From the NCBI GenBank assembly GCA_964651475.1, contig CAZYXV010000001.1, forward strand, positions 1 through 64,000: DNA of 64,000 nucleotides, read 5' to 3'. Source of the stretch: JBGSMF01 sp964651475 (GTDB lineage: Bacteria; Chloroflexota; Anaerolineae; Fen-1058). Below are positions 16,109 through 26,206 of the stretch, in pieces. How positions within the stretch are numbered: position 1 is the first letter of the stretch; every line of letters begins with the position of its first letter. The notes under the pieces are model-generated. The model was not told the DNA's origin, did no database searches, and worked only from the letters and a program-made list of their open reading frames with translations. The position numbers were made by a program, and so were the translations under genes.

Positions 16109-16321
16109 CTACTCGCCTCGCTCCAGTCTTCTCAGCAATTTCTGGTATTCACCTTCCAACAATTCGGCGTGAAAGGCTTCTTCGTTCTTGAGCCGCTCAA
16201 AGACCTGCTTGAGCGCAGGCGAATCCGTCGCTTCCATCGCCAACCTGTATTTCTCTTGGGCAGCCTTTTCCTCGGCCACCATCATCTGGAAGAACATCTC
16301 CCAACTCATTCCACTCATCAT
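16109..16321 (-). CDS. Half-ferritin / rubrerythrin-like two-helix protein
   Basis: Only 70 residues. Two helices carry the sequence pattern of a ferritin-like diiron site: helix 1 has MVAEEKAAQEKY and helix 2 has LKNEEAFHAELLEGEY, which includes the E-E-x-x-H motif. A normal rubrerythrin has four helices, so this would have to dimerise to build a full site, as short encapsulated ferritins do (inference). AGGAG lies 4-7 bases before the two possible ATG codons (16321, 16318). Inside the CODH/ACS operon it could scavenge oxygen or peroxide, or hold iron. Confidence 0.72.
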   Translation of the reverse strand: MMSGMSWEMFFQMMVAEEKAAQEKYRLAMEATDSPALKQVFERLKNEEAFHAELLEGEYQKLLRRLERGE

Positions 16322-16348
16322 TCTGCTCCTTATTAATACTCACCGGAG

Positions 16349-16376
16349 ATTGGGTACCCGGTATTGGGTATCAGGG
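16349..16376. repeat. Short GGTATTGGGTAT-type repeat
   Basis: GGGTACCCGGTATTGGGTAT lies between acsD and the half-ferritin gene. It is the same class of word as the hairpin inside the coding region at 61126-61183. Confidence 0.4.
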
Positions 16377-17324
16377 ATTAGCCGCCAACGCACCAATCAT
16401 CTTTTTGATGCGCTTGACTGTTTCGGGGTGGCGCAACACGACAATGTCAGCGCCCGACTCGATCAGCGCCGCAGTGGTGAGTGTTTCCCAGTTGATGGCG
16501 CGCTCTTTCCAATCCCCCCAAACGCCCGGCACACCCGTGCCGACTTTGGACTCTTTGACTTTCCAGGCTTCCTCGCCAGGTGTGACCAGGATAGGTTGGG
16601 CTGTCATATTGTCGCCGGTGAGGGCCGCAAGGCGCAAGCGCTCCATCACCGAATAACCATACTCGATGCCGTACCCCAACGCGCCAGTGCTTGGATCCAT
16701 AATGATTCGGTCGAGCGGCAAGCCCATATCTTTGATGAGGATGATAAGCTGCTTGGACAGATTCACGTCCATGGGCGTGCGGCTATCTACCAGGTGATTG
16801 TTGGCCAGGGCGGCCGCCACAATCGTGCGATAGTTCTTGTCTTCGCACACGCCCAGCACCAGTCGCTCGCCCGAACCGGCTTCAGCGATTGGCACGAGCA
16901 GCTCGTTGTCTTTATCGGCCTGACCGGGGCCAAACACGATCACGGGCAAGCCCGTCGCGCCCAGAACCGCCTTGAGCGCGGCTACGGCGCTATCGGGTGT
17001 ATCTTGCGCCGAGAGGGCCAGCAAGATCACATCCGCGCCGGCCTCTTCCGCCGCCTTGGCCCATGCACCGGCATCGTTCATGGCCTCGCCCCAGGCTTGA
17101 GCCAACAAGGGCGACCAATCCTCAGGCTTTTGGCTTTTGACTTCGATAGCGATCACCGGTGGATGTGGAAGGTTGCCATCAAAATGCAAAAAGGGCAACG
17201 TCGTCTCACCGCCTACGGTGACCGTCTTTTTGCGTGTGCCGCCTTCGGCGGATGTTGCTCCCAAAACAATCTCTCGGACTGCGCCGGTCCACTTTTCTTT
17301 TGGAACTGCAATGCTCACGGGCAT
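16371..17324 (-). CDS. acsD: CODH/ACS corrinoid iron-sulfur protein, small subunit
   Basis: Delta subunit of the corrinoid Fe-S protein, 317 residues, a TIM barrel that pairs with AcsC and holds the cobamide at the interface. Family segments seen: PFLHFDGNLPHPPVIAIEV, RTPMDVNLSKQLIILIKDMG, and DRIIMDPSTGALGYGIEYGYSVMERLR close to VGTGVPGVWGDWKERAINWE. AAAGGAG lies just upstream of the ATG. It follows acsB after a 283-base gap that contains a palindromic element and a hairpin, and precedes the half-ferritin by about 50 bases. Confidence 0.94.
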   Translation of the reverse strand: MPVSIAVPKEKWTGAVREIVLGATSAEGGTRKKTVTVGGETTLPFLHFDGNLPHPPVIAIEVKSQKPEDWSPLLAQAWGEAMNDAGAWAKAAEEAGADVILLALSAQDTPDSAVAALKAVLGATGLPVIVFGPGQADKDNELLVPIAEAGSGERLVLGVCEDKNYRTIVAAALANNHLVDSRTPMDVNLSKQLIILIKDMGLPLDRIIMDPSTGALGYGIEYGYSVMERLRLAALTGDNMTAQPILVTPGEEAWKVKESKVGTGVPGVWGDWKERAINWETLTTAALIESGADIVVLRHPETVKRIKKMIGALAANP

Positions 17325-17358
17325 AGGTGTTCTCCTTTATGTGTTCCGTATGTCATTG

Positions 17359-17398
17359 GTGGCAGCCGACCGGGGGTCTGGACCCACCGGCGGCTGCC
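17359..17398. other. Hairpin between acsB and acsD
   Basis: TGGCAGCCG (17359-17367) pairs with CGGCTGCCA (17390-17398), and the loop itself holds a GGGT/ACCC mini-stem. There is no T-run on the minus strand, so a processing or mRNA-stability role fits better than termination. Confidence 0.5.
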
Positions 17399-17523
17399 AG
17401 CTTAGATTCCAGATGAGCGACACAAACCTCTCACATTATAGCCCAATTCGCTCTTTTTAGCACAACTCCACAAGCCGCGCCAGTTGCCCGGCGGCCCATC
17501 AACAAACCGGCCAACCTGGCAAC

Positions 17524-17611
17524 CTAGCAGGCTGTCGGAGAGCAGGCTGGCATCCCTATGCCAGCCCCGCCAACGCATAGGGATGCGTCAGCCACTCCGA
17601 CAAACTCCTAG
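17524..17611. repeat. CTAGCAG-type palindromic element, copy C
   Basis: CTAGCAGGCTGTCGGAG (17524-17540) and CTCCGACAAACTCCTAG (17595-17611) are the termini. Inside are an AGGCTGGCAT/ATGCCAGCC hairpin and an ACGCATAGGGATGCGT hairpin. The terminal CTAG contains the acsB stop codon on the minus strand. Confidence 0.75.
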
Positions 17612-19878
17612 AACATGGGATCCATAGTTAATGCAGGATGATTGTGCTCTTCCAGGTACGGCAACAATTCGTCAACCGTCGTCGCCGCTTTTTCATCTGC
17701 AATCTTGCTAACCAGGTCAGCGTCGCCTACGCGCTCGCAGACCTCGGCCAACTCTTTCGCCATCGTCTCTTTGAGGATGCTGGACATCCACACCACGCGC
17801 TTGAACCCGCCGTCGGCGCTGAGGAATTTGGGGCTGGTGATGTAATACTTGCCGTGCCCCATCACGCCGGGCGTCTGCAAACCACCGCCAGCCATGCCGG
17901 CCAGTGTGCTGAACGTCATACCCGCCGGCGTCATGCTGGGGTCCTCGCGGCTGACAACCATAACGCCGTTGGCCTCGGGGATGAGCATGGCGATGCACTC
18001 GAAGCAGCCGCAGGCCGTCATGGGGTTGTCCATGATCGAATACATCGAAACTTCATTAATGTTACGCTGGCTGTGGTCGTACACAAACTCGTTCGGACCC
18101 ACCCATTTGCCCTTGATCGGGTCGAGGCACTGGCCCTTGAGGATGGGCTGGTTGGGGCCGGTCGGGTTGATCTCAAAAGACGCCTTGCAGTCCAGCCAGT
18201 TATACGCCCCGCACAGGCCCAGTCGCTGCGGGCTGACGACGCACACGTGCGTGGGCGCAAACGATTGGCACAGCGTGCAGGAATAGAAGGTGTCCACGCT
18301 CTCGTCCGTCATGTCGGCCAGGCGCACGTTGCGCTCGTGATAGGCGGCGCGTGCGATCTCCAAATTCTTTTCCACCTGGGGCGGATCAGTGACGATGGTC
18401 ACCTGCACCTTGTCCACAATCGCGCCAAAGTCGCCCTTGAAGCGAGCGATGAGGATTTCGCCAAAGTGCTTGAGGTCAAAGCCCTTGTCAGAAGCGGCCT
18501 TGCCAATGCGAATCCAGGTGATATCGCGCTGGCCGATGTGCTGGATGCCTGACGCGCCGTTGATAAAGTGGTGAATCTGGCGCTCCAAAACAGGCTCAAA
18601 GTCCTTTTGCATCTTGCGTCCGGCTACCTCGACCAGGATGCCCATATCCATCGCGCCTTGTTCGGGCACGCCGGAAAAGTCGGGGCCAACCACCTGGATC
18701 TTGCCATCCTGCACCGCGTCAAAATCGGCCATCTTGAGGTACTCGAAGCAGCGCGCTTTTTTGCCGCCAAACTCGACGCGCATGTCTTGCTTGCGCACCA
18801 CCTCGCCTTCAAAGGCTGAACCATACGGCACCGGGATCGGGATTTCGCTCACGCGCACCTTGACGCCGCGCACCTCGATGCACTTTTGCACCAACCTCTC
18901 GGCGCGTTCCAGGTCGTCCTTGCCTTCGATCTCGTTGAACGGCATCGAGATGACGTGCTCGTAGGTCGTCACGCCGGTGGGCAAGATTTGCGGGATGATG
19001 GTATCGGCCACCACCGGGAAGCCATAGTTAATCGCGCCGGCGGCGGTGGCGTACTTGAGATCGTCCACCTCACCCAGAGCCAGCACGAAGGCGAACACGC
19101 GCGCTTTGTTATAGAGCAAGATTTCGCGCGCCTGGCCGGCCTTGAGACCGCCAAAGGTGAGCGCGGAGCGCGCCGCAAAGCCCAGCGGATAAATCGCGCT
19201 GATGCTGTCCAGGCCAAAAGGCACGATGTACGTGTTATAGCCCATCTCCACGCCTTCTTCCTGCAACTGGTGAATGACCGAGCGGCCGTTCACGTTGCCG
19301 CACAGGAAGATGAGAATGTTGCGGCGCTGCAGCTCGCGCACAATCTTGACCGCCACCTCGTTGCTCTTGGCGCAGCCGACGATGGCCGCGAAACCCGGCA
19401 TGCGGCCGTCCACCAACTGAATGCCCCAGCTACGCAACTGAATATCGTCAATCGGGCCGTTCAGGTGGCCATCGCCATTGGTAAATTGCGGATACGCCGT
19501 GCCGCCGGATAGGCTGATGCCGGACATCAACTGCGGCTCCTGGCCATACACAAAGCGGACACCCATAATGATCTCTTCAGCCAGCAACGTCGCCATGCCC
19601 GAATCGAGCGTCTCGCCCAGGTAAGGCGTCCAACGCTGCGCCGCCGGTAATGGATGCAGCAATTGTTTGGCCTGCTCCAGCGTCTCGACCAGGTCGCCCA
19701 GCTTTTCAACCCTCTTGGCCGTAAAAGACAGGATGACGGGCAAAGCATAAAATGTGTTAGGAAAAGCCACCGGGGTATCGGGGCCTTTTTCGGCCAGCGC
19801 TTTCTTGAGCATCTGGTCGGCTTCGGCCACAATGGCATTGGCCCCGCGAATCGCGGATGTAGCAATATATCTACTCAT
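17608..19878 (-). CDS. acsB: Acetyl-CoA synthase (CODH/ACS beta subunit)
   Basis: Bacterial-type full-length enzyme of 756 residues that joins a methyl group, CO and CoA into acetyl-CoA, or runs in reverse. The N-terminal domain that docks on CODH is present (archaeal versions lack it). The A-cluster ligands are all visible: Cys534, Cys537, Cys546 and Cys556 in CTLCQSFAPTHVC ... GLC, and the Cys623-Gly-Cys625 pair of ACGCFECI that binds the proximal and distal nickel site. The spacing equals that of the Moorella enzyme shifted by 28 residues. AAGGAGG precedes the ATG by about 4 bases. It lies 80 bases after cooS. Confidence 0.97.
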   Translation of the reverse strand: MSRYIATSAIRGANAIVAEADQMLKKALAEKGPDTPVAFPNTFYALPVILSFTAKRVEKLGDLVETLEQAKQLLHPLPAAQRWTPYLGETLDSGMATLLAEEIIMGVRFVYGQEPQLMSGISLSGGTAYPQFTNGDGHLNGPIDDIQLRSWGIQLVDGRMPGFAAIVGCAKSNEVAVKIVRELQRRNILIFLCGNVNGRSVIHQLQEEGVEMGYNTYIVPFGLDSISAIYPLGFAARSALTFGGLKAGQAREILLYNKARVFAFVLALGEVDDLKYATAAGAINYGFPVVADTIIPQILPTGVTTYEHVISMPFNEIEGKDDLERAERLVQKCIEVRGVKVRVSEIPIPVPYGSAFEGEVVRKQDMRVEFGGKKARCFEYLKMADFDAVQDGKIQVVGPDFSGVPEQGAMDMGILVEVAGRKMQKDFEPVLERQIHHFINGASGIQHIGQRDITWIRIGKAASDKGFDLKHFGEILIARFKGDFGAIVDKVQVTIVTDPPQVEKNLEIARAAYHERNVRLADMTDESVDTFYSCTLCQSFAPTHVCVVSPQRLGLCGAYNWLDCKASFEINPTGPNQPILKGQCLDPIKGKWVGPNEFVYDHSQRNINEVSMYSIMDNPMTACGCFECIAMLIPEANGVMVVSREDPSMTPAGMTFSTLAGMAGGGLQTPGVMGHGKYYITSPKFLSADGGFKRVVWMSSILKETMAKELAEVCERVGDADLVSKIADEKAATTVDELLPYLEEHNHPALTMDPMF

Positions 19879-19889
19879 TGAACCTCCTT

Positions 19890-19928
19890 ACGTGATACGT
19901 AATACGTGATACGTAATACGTGATACGG
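19890..19928. repeat. 14-base tandem repeat between cooS and acsB
   Basis: ACGTGATACGTAAT is present twice in full and a third time in part. Related ATCACGCAACACACATCACG words follow to 19960, so the repeat block begins right at the cooS stop codon (minus strand, 19958-19960). Confidence 0.65.
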
Positions 19929-19957
19929 TGAATAACTCACGCATCACGCAACACACA

Positions 19958-21955
19958 TCACGCGGGGACTCCATACAACGCCTCGGCGCGCGCCTCGACC
20001 GGCAGCCTCAGCAATTCTTCCATGCGCCAGTCGCCGGATTTGCCAAAGCGGGTCGGATCGTAAGCCGGCAGCTTGAGCGCGGCGCGTTTCTTGTCAATGT
20101 GCTCCAGCGCGCGGCGCAAGATTTCTTCATCGTCGGTGACGAATTCCATCTTGCCGCCGAACTTGTCCTCCCAGCCCTGGCTCATCAACATCTGCACCTC
20201 TTCGCAGCGCTCGATGGGCGAGGTCGCGCCAAAGATGACATATGCGCCCGAAGCCATGCAGTACATGCCGATGGAAATAGCCTTTTCGCTCATCCACTCG
20301 GGCGCCAGCCCCACGGCTGGGATGTCGCTGATGTCGTCGCCCAGCCCGCCGGTGGCCACCATTTGCGTCAGCACGGTGAGGATGCGCGTATTATCCACGC
20401 ACGAGCCGGCGTGCAGCACGGGCGGGATACCTACTGCCTCGCACACCTCGCGCAGGCCCGGCCCGGCCAGGTTAAACGCCGCCTCGGCCTGCATATGGCC
20501 GCACTTGCCCGAAGACAACGCGCCACAGCCCGTCTCGACAATCAGCACGTCATTCTTGAGCAACTGCTCGACCAGCCACTTGTGGCTGGCGTCGTGCGTG
20601 ACGCGAGGATTATTGCAGCCCACATTCGCCACCACGCCGCGAATGCGCCCGGCCATGATGGCGTCGTTGAGCGGGCGAAAGCCGGCGCGGAAGGTGCCGC
20701 CTAACATGTAATCAATGTACTCGTGCGAAAAGCCCGGCACCATATCCGAACACAACACGGGGATCTTGATCTCTGTTTTGCGGTTGGTGAAATTATCAAT
20801 TGCAGTTCGGACGATTTCGCGAGCAATGTCCAGCGCCCGGTGCTCGTCAAACTGGATGTGGGTCGCGCCGGTGATTTTGGCCTTGGGCGAGGTCGAAATG
20901 ATCTTGGTGTGGAAATGCGACGCCACGTCCACTACCGCTTGCATGATGCACTGGATGTCAACCACCATCGCGTCCACTGCGCCGGTCATCATGGCCAGTT
21001 CCTGGCTCAAAAAGTTGCCGGCGCTGGGGATGCCCTGCCGCATCAGCGTCTCATTGGATGTGCAACACAAGCCAGCCAATTGCACGCCGGCCGCACCCTT
21101 GCCGCGAGCGTATTCTTGCATGGCCGGGTCCTGCACCGCCGCCACGATCATTTCCGAAAGCGTTGGCTCGTGGCCGTGCACCAGGATATTGACCCAGTCT
21201 TGCTTCAACACGCCCAGGTTGGCCTGCGTCACCGTGGGCGAGGGCGTGCCAAACAAAATATCGGTGAAATCGGTCGCCAGCATCGAGCCGCCCCAGCCAT
21301 CCGCCAGCGCGCAGCGCACCGCGCCCAGCAAAATATGCTCGGCGTCCTGGTCATTGCCCACATGCGTACGGTGCAATACTTCAACCACTTCGCGGTCAAC
21401 GCCGCGCGGCACAACGCCGTATTGCCGCCACAGCTTTTGGCGCTTTTCGGGCGCGTGCTGGATGTAGACGATTTCGCCTGTCTGCTGACCAAACATGGCC
21501 AGACCCTTGAGCGCCACGTCTTTGGCGACTTCTTCTTTGCTGCGGCCCTCGGTGGGCACGCCATACTTGTACGCCAAGTTCCATAACTTGGCCACATCGC
21601 GAATCACATAGCCTTGCGCTTTACCTTCGGCGGTTTCCAAAAGTGTCATCGCCAGGTCACGGCCATGGTCGCTGTGGGCAGAAGCGCCGGCAGCGCAGGC
21701 GCGCGCCATGTTGCGGGCGGTGATGGTGGCAAGCGTCGCGCCGCACACGCCCGTCTGACCATCCTTAGTGAGACGGCATGGTCCCATAAAGCAGTTCTTG
21801 CAGCACATACCCGATTGCCCCGCGCCGATGGGGCAGGCCGGCATTTGCTCGGCGCGAACGAAGGATGTCTCTATTCCCAATTCGTCGGCGCGCTCTAACA
21901 TAAAGACGGCCGCCGCGTCAGCACTGCGTTCCTGATTTGTCCTACCTTTTGCCAT
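19958..21955 (-). CDS. acsA: Anaerobic carbon monoxide dehydrogenase catalytic subunit
   Basis: Ni-Fe CODH (CooS/AcsA family), 665 residues. It reduces CO2 to CO at the C-cluster and passes CO through a tunnel to AcsB. N-terminal cluster ligands (D- and B-clusters) are seen at Cys41, Cys51, Cys52, Cys55 and Cys60 (ACPIGAGQSGMCCKNCFMGPC). C-cluster regions include GLCCTSNETLMRQGIPSAGN, VANVGCNNPRVTHD, ETGCGALSSGKCGHMQ and LHAGSCVDNTRI. A GGAGG precedes the ATG. The pairing with acsB immediately downstream makes a role in acetyl-CoA synthesis or cleavage more likely than stand-alone CO oxidation. No cooC nickel-insertion ATPase is found in the window. Confidence 0.97.
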   Translation of the reverse strand: MAKGRTNQERSADAAAVFMLERADELGIETSFVRAEQMPACPIGAGQSGMCCKNCFMGPCRLTKDGQTGVCGATLATITARNMARACAAGASAHSDHGRDLAMTLLETAEGKAQGYVIRDVAKLWNLAYKYGVPTEGRSKEEVAKDVALKGLAMFGQQTGEIVYIQHAPEKRQKLWRQYGVVPRGVDREVVEVLHRTHVGNDQDAEHILLGAVRCALADGWGGSMLATDFTDILFGTPSPTVTQANLGVLKQDWVNILVHGHEPTLSEMIVAAVQDPAMQEYARGKGAAGVQLAGLCCTSNETLMRQGIPSAGNFLSQELAMMTGAVDAMVVDIQCIMQAVVDVASHFHTKIISTSPKAKITGATHIQFDEHRALDIAREIVRTAIDNFTNRKTEIKIPVLCSDMVPGFSHEYIDYMLGGTFRAGFRPLNDAIMAGRIRGVVANVGCNNPRVTHDASHKWLVEQLLKNDVLIVETGCGALSSGKCGHMQAEAAFNLAGPGLREVCEAVGIPPVLHAGSCVDNTRILTVLTQMVATGGLGDDISDIPAVGLAPEWMSEKAISIGMYCMASGAYVIFGATSPIERCEEVQMLMSQGWEDKFGGKMEFVTDDEEILRRALEHIDKKRAALKLPAYDPTRFGKSGDWRMEELLRLPVEARAEALYGVPA

Positions 21956-21967
21956 TCGTTTTACCTC

Positions 21968-22363
21968 CTACTGATCTCCCGGATGACCGCCGCCCGGCGC
22001 GAACTCGCGGAACTCGAAACCCGGGCACGGGCGCGGGCCGCCTTCCCCGGTCGGCATAGCCGGCACGTTGAACATTGTCATCTGCGCCAGGCCGCTGGCG
22101 CGCACAAAGCGCGGGCCCTCTTGCTGCACCGGCTTCCAGACCGGCACGGGCATCTCAACGCCGGGCGCATAGCCGTTGTCGGTCAACACCTTGACCAGAT
22201 CGGCCTGGCTAATCTTGCCCGGATCGAACGCCACAACCACGTGCTTGAACGCGCTAGAGGCAAACACGCTTTCCACGCCAGGCAGCGCTCCAAGCAAACT
22301 CTTGACGGCCAACACGTGGTGGTCGCCATACATAACGGAAATATTTAAACTCACTTTTTCCAT
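21968..22363 (-). CDS. HMA-fold protein without the CxxC metal site
   Basis: Protein of 131 residues. Residues 1-70 fit a heavy-metal-associated fold (beta-alpha-beta-beta-alpha-beta: KVSLNISVMYGDHHVLAVK, ALPGVESVFASSAFKHVVV, DLVKVLTDNGY). Where metallochaperones carry M-x-C-x-x-C this one has YGDHH, so a His pair replaces the cysteines. The C-terminal 60 residues are Pro/Gly-rich with one Cys (PCPGFEFREF). GGAGG lies 5 bases before the ATG at 22363; a TTG farther upstream is unlikely. It ends 12 bases before cooS, so it is almost surely cotranslated with it. A role in nickel delivery or CODH assembly is possible but unproven. Confidence 0.7.
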   Translation of the reverse strand: MEKVSLNISVMYGDHHVLAVKSLLGALPGVESVFASSAFKHVVVAFDPGKISQADLVKVLTDNGYAPGVEMPVPVWKPVQQEGPRFVRASGLAQMTMFNVPAMPTGEGGPRPCPGFEFREFAPGGGHPGDQ

Positions 22364-22392
22364 CACTACCTCCAAGTTTCGGGTAACGAACT

Positions 22393-22932
22393 TTACTTGA
22401 GCAATTTAAACGAGTCTAGGAATTTGTCCAGATTGTCGGTAGAGGCCTCCTTGCCTTTGGCCAGGCCAATCAATTGATATAAGCGGTTCCCTACCAGGTA
22501 GAACCGGGCTTTGCCCGCGCCGCCGCCTGGCAACTTGCTGTCTGGTACATCAAATGTAATCTCTCGGCCAGTGTTACCATCCAGAGATATTTCTTGCTTG
22601 CTCGTATTTTCGGCCCCCATGCTTGTCACAGCGCCCTCGGCCCCACCGTCCAAGAGCGCAGCGGGATCGCTCAAGCTGATCAAGTCTTCTGGAAAATTGG
22701 TATAGCCTACCATGTACACATCTGATCTATCTTCATACAAGTACATAAATATATCAAGCGGTCCAGCAGCAGTGTCCTGGGTTTGTTTTTGCTCAGTGGG
22801 CTTGCCGGGCAAAGAGACGGAAAAACCCCCTTCTGTGGAAGAAAACTCGCTCCACTCTTTGGCACCGCCGCCGCAACTGCTCAACGCCAGCGCCAGCACA
22901 ACGAGCGATAGAAACAAGATTTTGGTCTTCAT
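22393..22932 (-). CDS. Predicted lipoprotein of unknown function
   Basis: Membrane-anchored extracytoplasmic protein of 179 residues. A lipobox LALSSC with Cys20 ends the signal peptide. The mature part (FSSTEGGFSVSLPGKP ... NRLYQLIGLAKGKEASTDN ... FLDSFKLLK) has the layout of small PsbP/LpqN-like folds, but I do not assign a family firmly. It sits inside the fhs-CODH operon between fhs and the HMA-fold gene, 29 bases from the latter. Its relation to the pathway is unknown. The ATG follows AAAGAGG. Confidence 0.68.
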   Translation of the reverse strand: MKTKILFLSLVVLALALSSCGGGAKEWSEFSSTEGGFSVSLPGKPTEQKQTQDTAAGPLDIFMYLYEDRSDVYMVGYTNFPEDLISLSDPAALLDGGAEGAVTSMGAENTSKQEISLDGNTGREITFDVPDSKLPGGGAGKARFYLVGNRLYQLIGLAKGKEASTDNLDKFLDSFKLLK

Positions 22933-23000
22933 TTTTTACCTCTTTCGTATGCAAGGCCGATGCTGTGAGCTTGTTGGCGAGAGCGCATCTTTCCTCAAGA

Positions 23001-23040
23001 TAACACGGAACACGCAACGTGAACTGCGTGTTCCGTGTTA
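23001..23040. other. Perfect 16-bp hairpin downstream of fhs
   Basis: TAACACGGAACACGCA (23001-23016) and TGCGTGTTCCGTGTTA (23025-23040) pair perfectly around an 8-base loop. It lies 8 bases past the fhs stop on the minus strand. There is no T-run, so mRNA 3' stabilisation or partial termination within the operon is the likelier role. Confidence 0.6.
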
Positions 23041-23048
23041 CACATTTA

Positions 23049-25019
<1,971 letters not shown>

Positions 25020-25105
25020 CTTTGAATCTCCTTTTTCTGAAGGTTGTATTGTGTGGAATACATCTACCTGGTTTGCTTTTCCGCTCGAGCGTACAGGCTG
25101 GAAGC

Positions 25106-26185
25106 TCAGTGGGATTGGATATCAGTTCTGATCACCTCCTGTAAAATATACCCTGAGACATTCATCAAAGCATCATTATAATCAGGGTCTATGGTCATAC
25201 TGGCTAGGCACGGAAAATGATGGTGTAACATTCCAGACTGGAGCTTGGCTTGATCCACGTTAACGCCGGCTAGTTTGCCGGCGACGTCCCTGGCGCAACC
25301 ACAGGCGCTGTCGCGCGTTACCTCGACCGCCCCAATAACGCCGCCCGCGTCAAAGCTCACGTGCACGGCAGGTTGACCAAAGTAACTGGCAAACTCGCGG
25401 ATTGAGCCGTCTTGATATTTCACCCGACTCTCCCGGGTATTATACTCATTTTCCGTCAAGCTACAAAACGGCTTGGGGAAAACCGCCGTCACGCCCGCCT
25501 GCGCCAGCCACTCGCGCAACTGGTTAATCAGACCATTAGGCAGCCACGCCGCGTTGTCTACCGGCGCGATCACTCCACGCGCGCCCGTCATCCTGACAAC
25601 GTCGGGCAGCAATACGGCCACGGACGGATTTTCGCCCAGGCTCAAGATCAAATCCGAGGCCGGCAACATGGGCGGCAAAACGCTGCGCGTATCGTCCACC
25701 ACATTGGGGAGCGAAGCGGGCACCACCCACTGCTGGACTTGCCAGTGCTCGGGCGCGTGGCGGCGAATATTATCCACAATGCGCTGGCCATAACCTCCCT
25801 GAGTGATTGCCAGAATGCGCAACTTGGGCTGCTCGGGCAATTTCCACTCCAATGGCTCACGGATGGCCTCCACCAACGCATCTACGCCTGTGCTTTTCTT
25901 GAGGCGCTGATAATAGACGCGGATATCGTTATTATCCAACGACAAGCCAATGAACTTGATGCCCGGGCTGTAATGCAACAAATTAGGCCACAAAGCAATG
26001 TGGGTGCGCGTATCCATGTCCACCACCACAACATCTGGATTGAGAGTCTGGATACTTTTCAGAGCCGGTTCGCCCGGCAAAGTGACGCCAACCACCTCCA
26101 GGCCAGCCTGGCCGTTGATTAAATTGAAAACTCCCTCAGCAAAGAGAGGATGATCGGAGACGATTAGAACACGACAAATATCCAC
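25106..26185 (-). CDS. Receiver-DUF166 fusion protein, first gene of the CODH/ACS operon
   Basis: Protein of 359 residues. Residues 1-120 form a response-regulator receiver-like domain (VLIVSDHPLFAEGV; phospho-acceptor candidate Asp56 in DVVVVDMDT), with one acidic-pocket residue replaced by Ser10. Residues 125-355 match DUF166: ITQGGYGQRIVDNIRRHAP, DLILSLGENP, GVIAPVDNAAWLP, FPKPFCSLTENEYN, RDSACGCARDVAGKLAG, MLHHHFPCLASM and LMNVSGYI. No DNA-binding domain is seen. The Cys residues in ACGCAR and FPC could bind a metal or cluster. Start is GTG with AAGGTGA upstream, about 15 bases after the predicted transcription start. DUF166 has no established function; its position suggests regulation or maturation of CODH/ACS. 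Confidence 0.82.
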   Translation of the reverse strand: MDICRVLIVSDHPLFAEGVFNLINGQAGLEVVGVTLPGEPALKSIQTLNPDVVVVDMDTRTHIALWPNLLHYSPGIKFIGLSLDNNDIRVYYQRLKKSTGVDALVEAIREPLEWKLPEQPKLRILAITQGGYGQRIVDNIRRHAPEHWQVQQWVVPASLPNVVDDTRSVLPPMLPASDLILSLGENPSVAVLLPDVVRMTGARGVIAPVDNAAWLPNGLINQLREWLAQAGVTAVFPKPFCSLTENEYNTRESRVKYQDGSIREFASYFGQPAVHVSFDAGGVIGAVEVTRDSACGCARDVAGKLAGVNVDQAKLQSGMLHHHFPCLASMTIDPDYNDALMNVSGYILQEVIRTDIQSH

Positions 26186-26206
26186 TGGTCACCTTACGCC
26201 ACTGCC

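Noticed and set aside
16188..17405. A 405-residue plus-strand frame opposite acsD
   Set aside because: The minus strand encodes a well conserved AcsD and half-ferritin. The plus frame is an antisense reading with atypical composition.
19890..19928. CRISPR-like array
   Set aside because: Repeats are 14 bases and directly abut each other without spacers, so this is a simple tandem repeat. No cas genes occur in the window.
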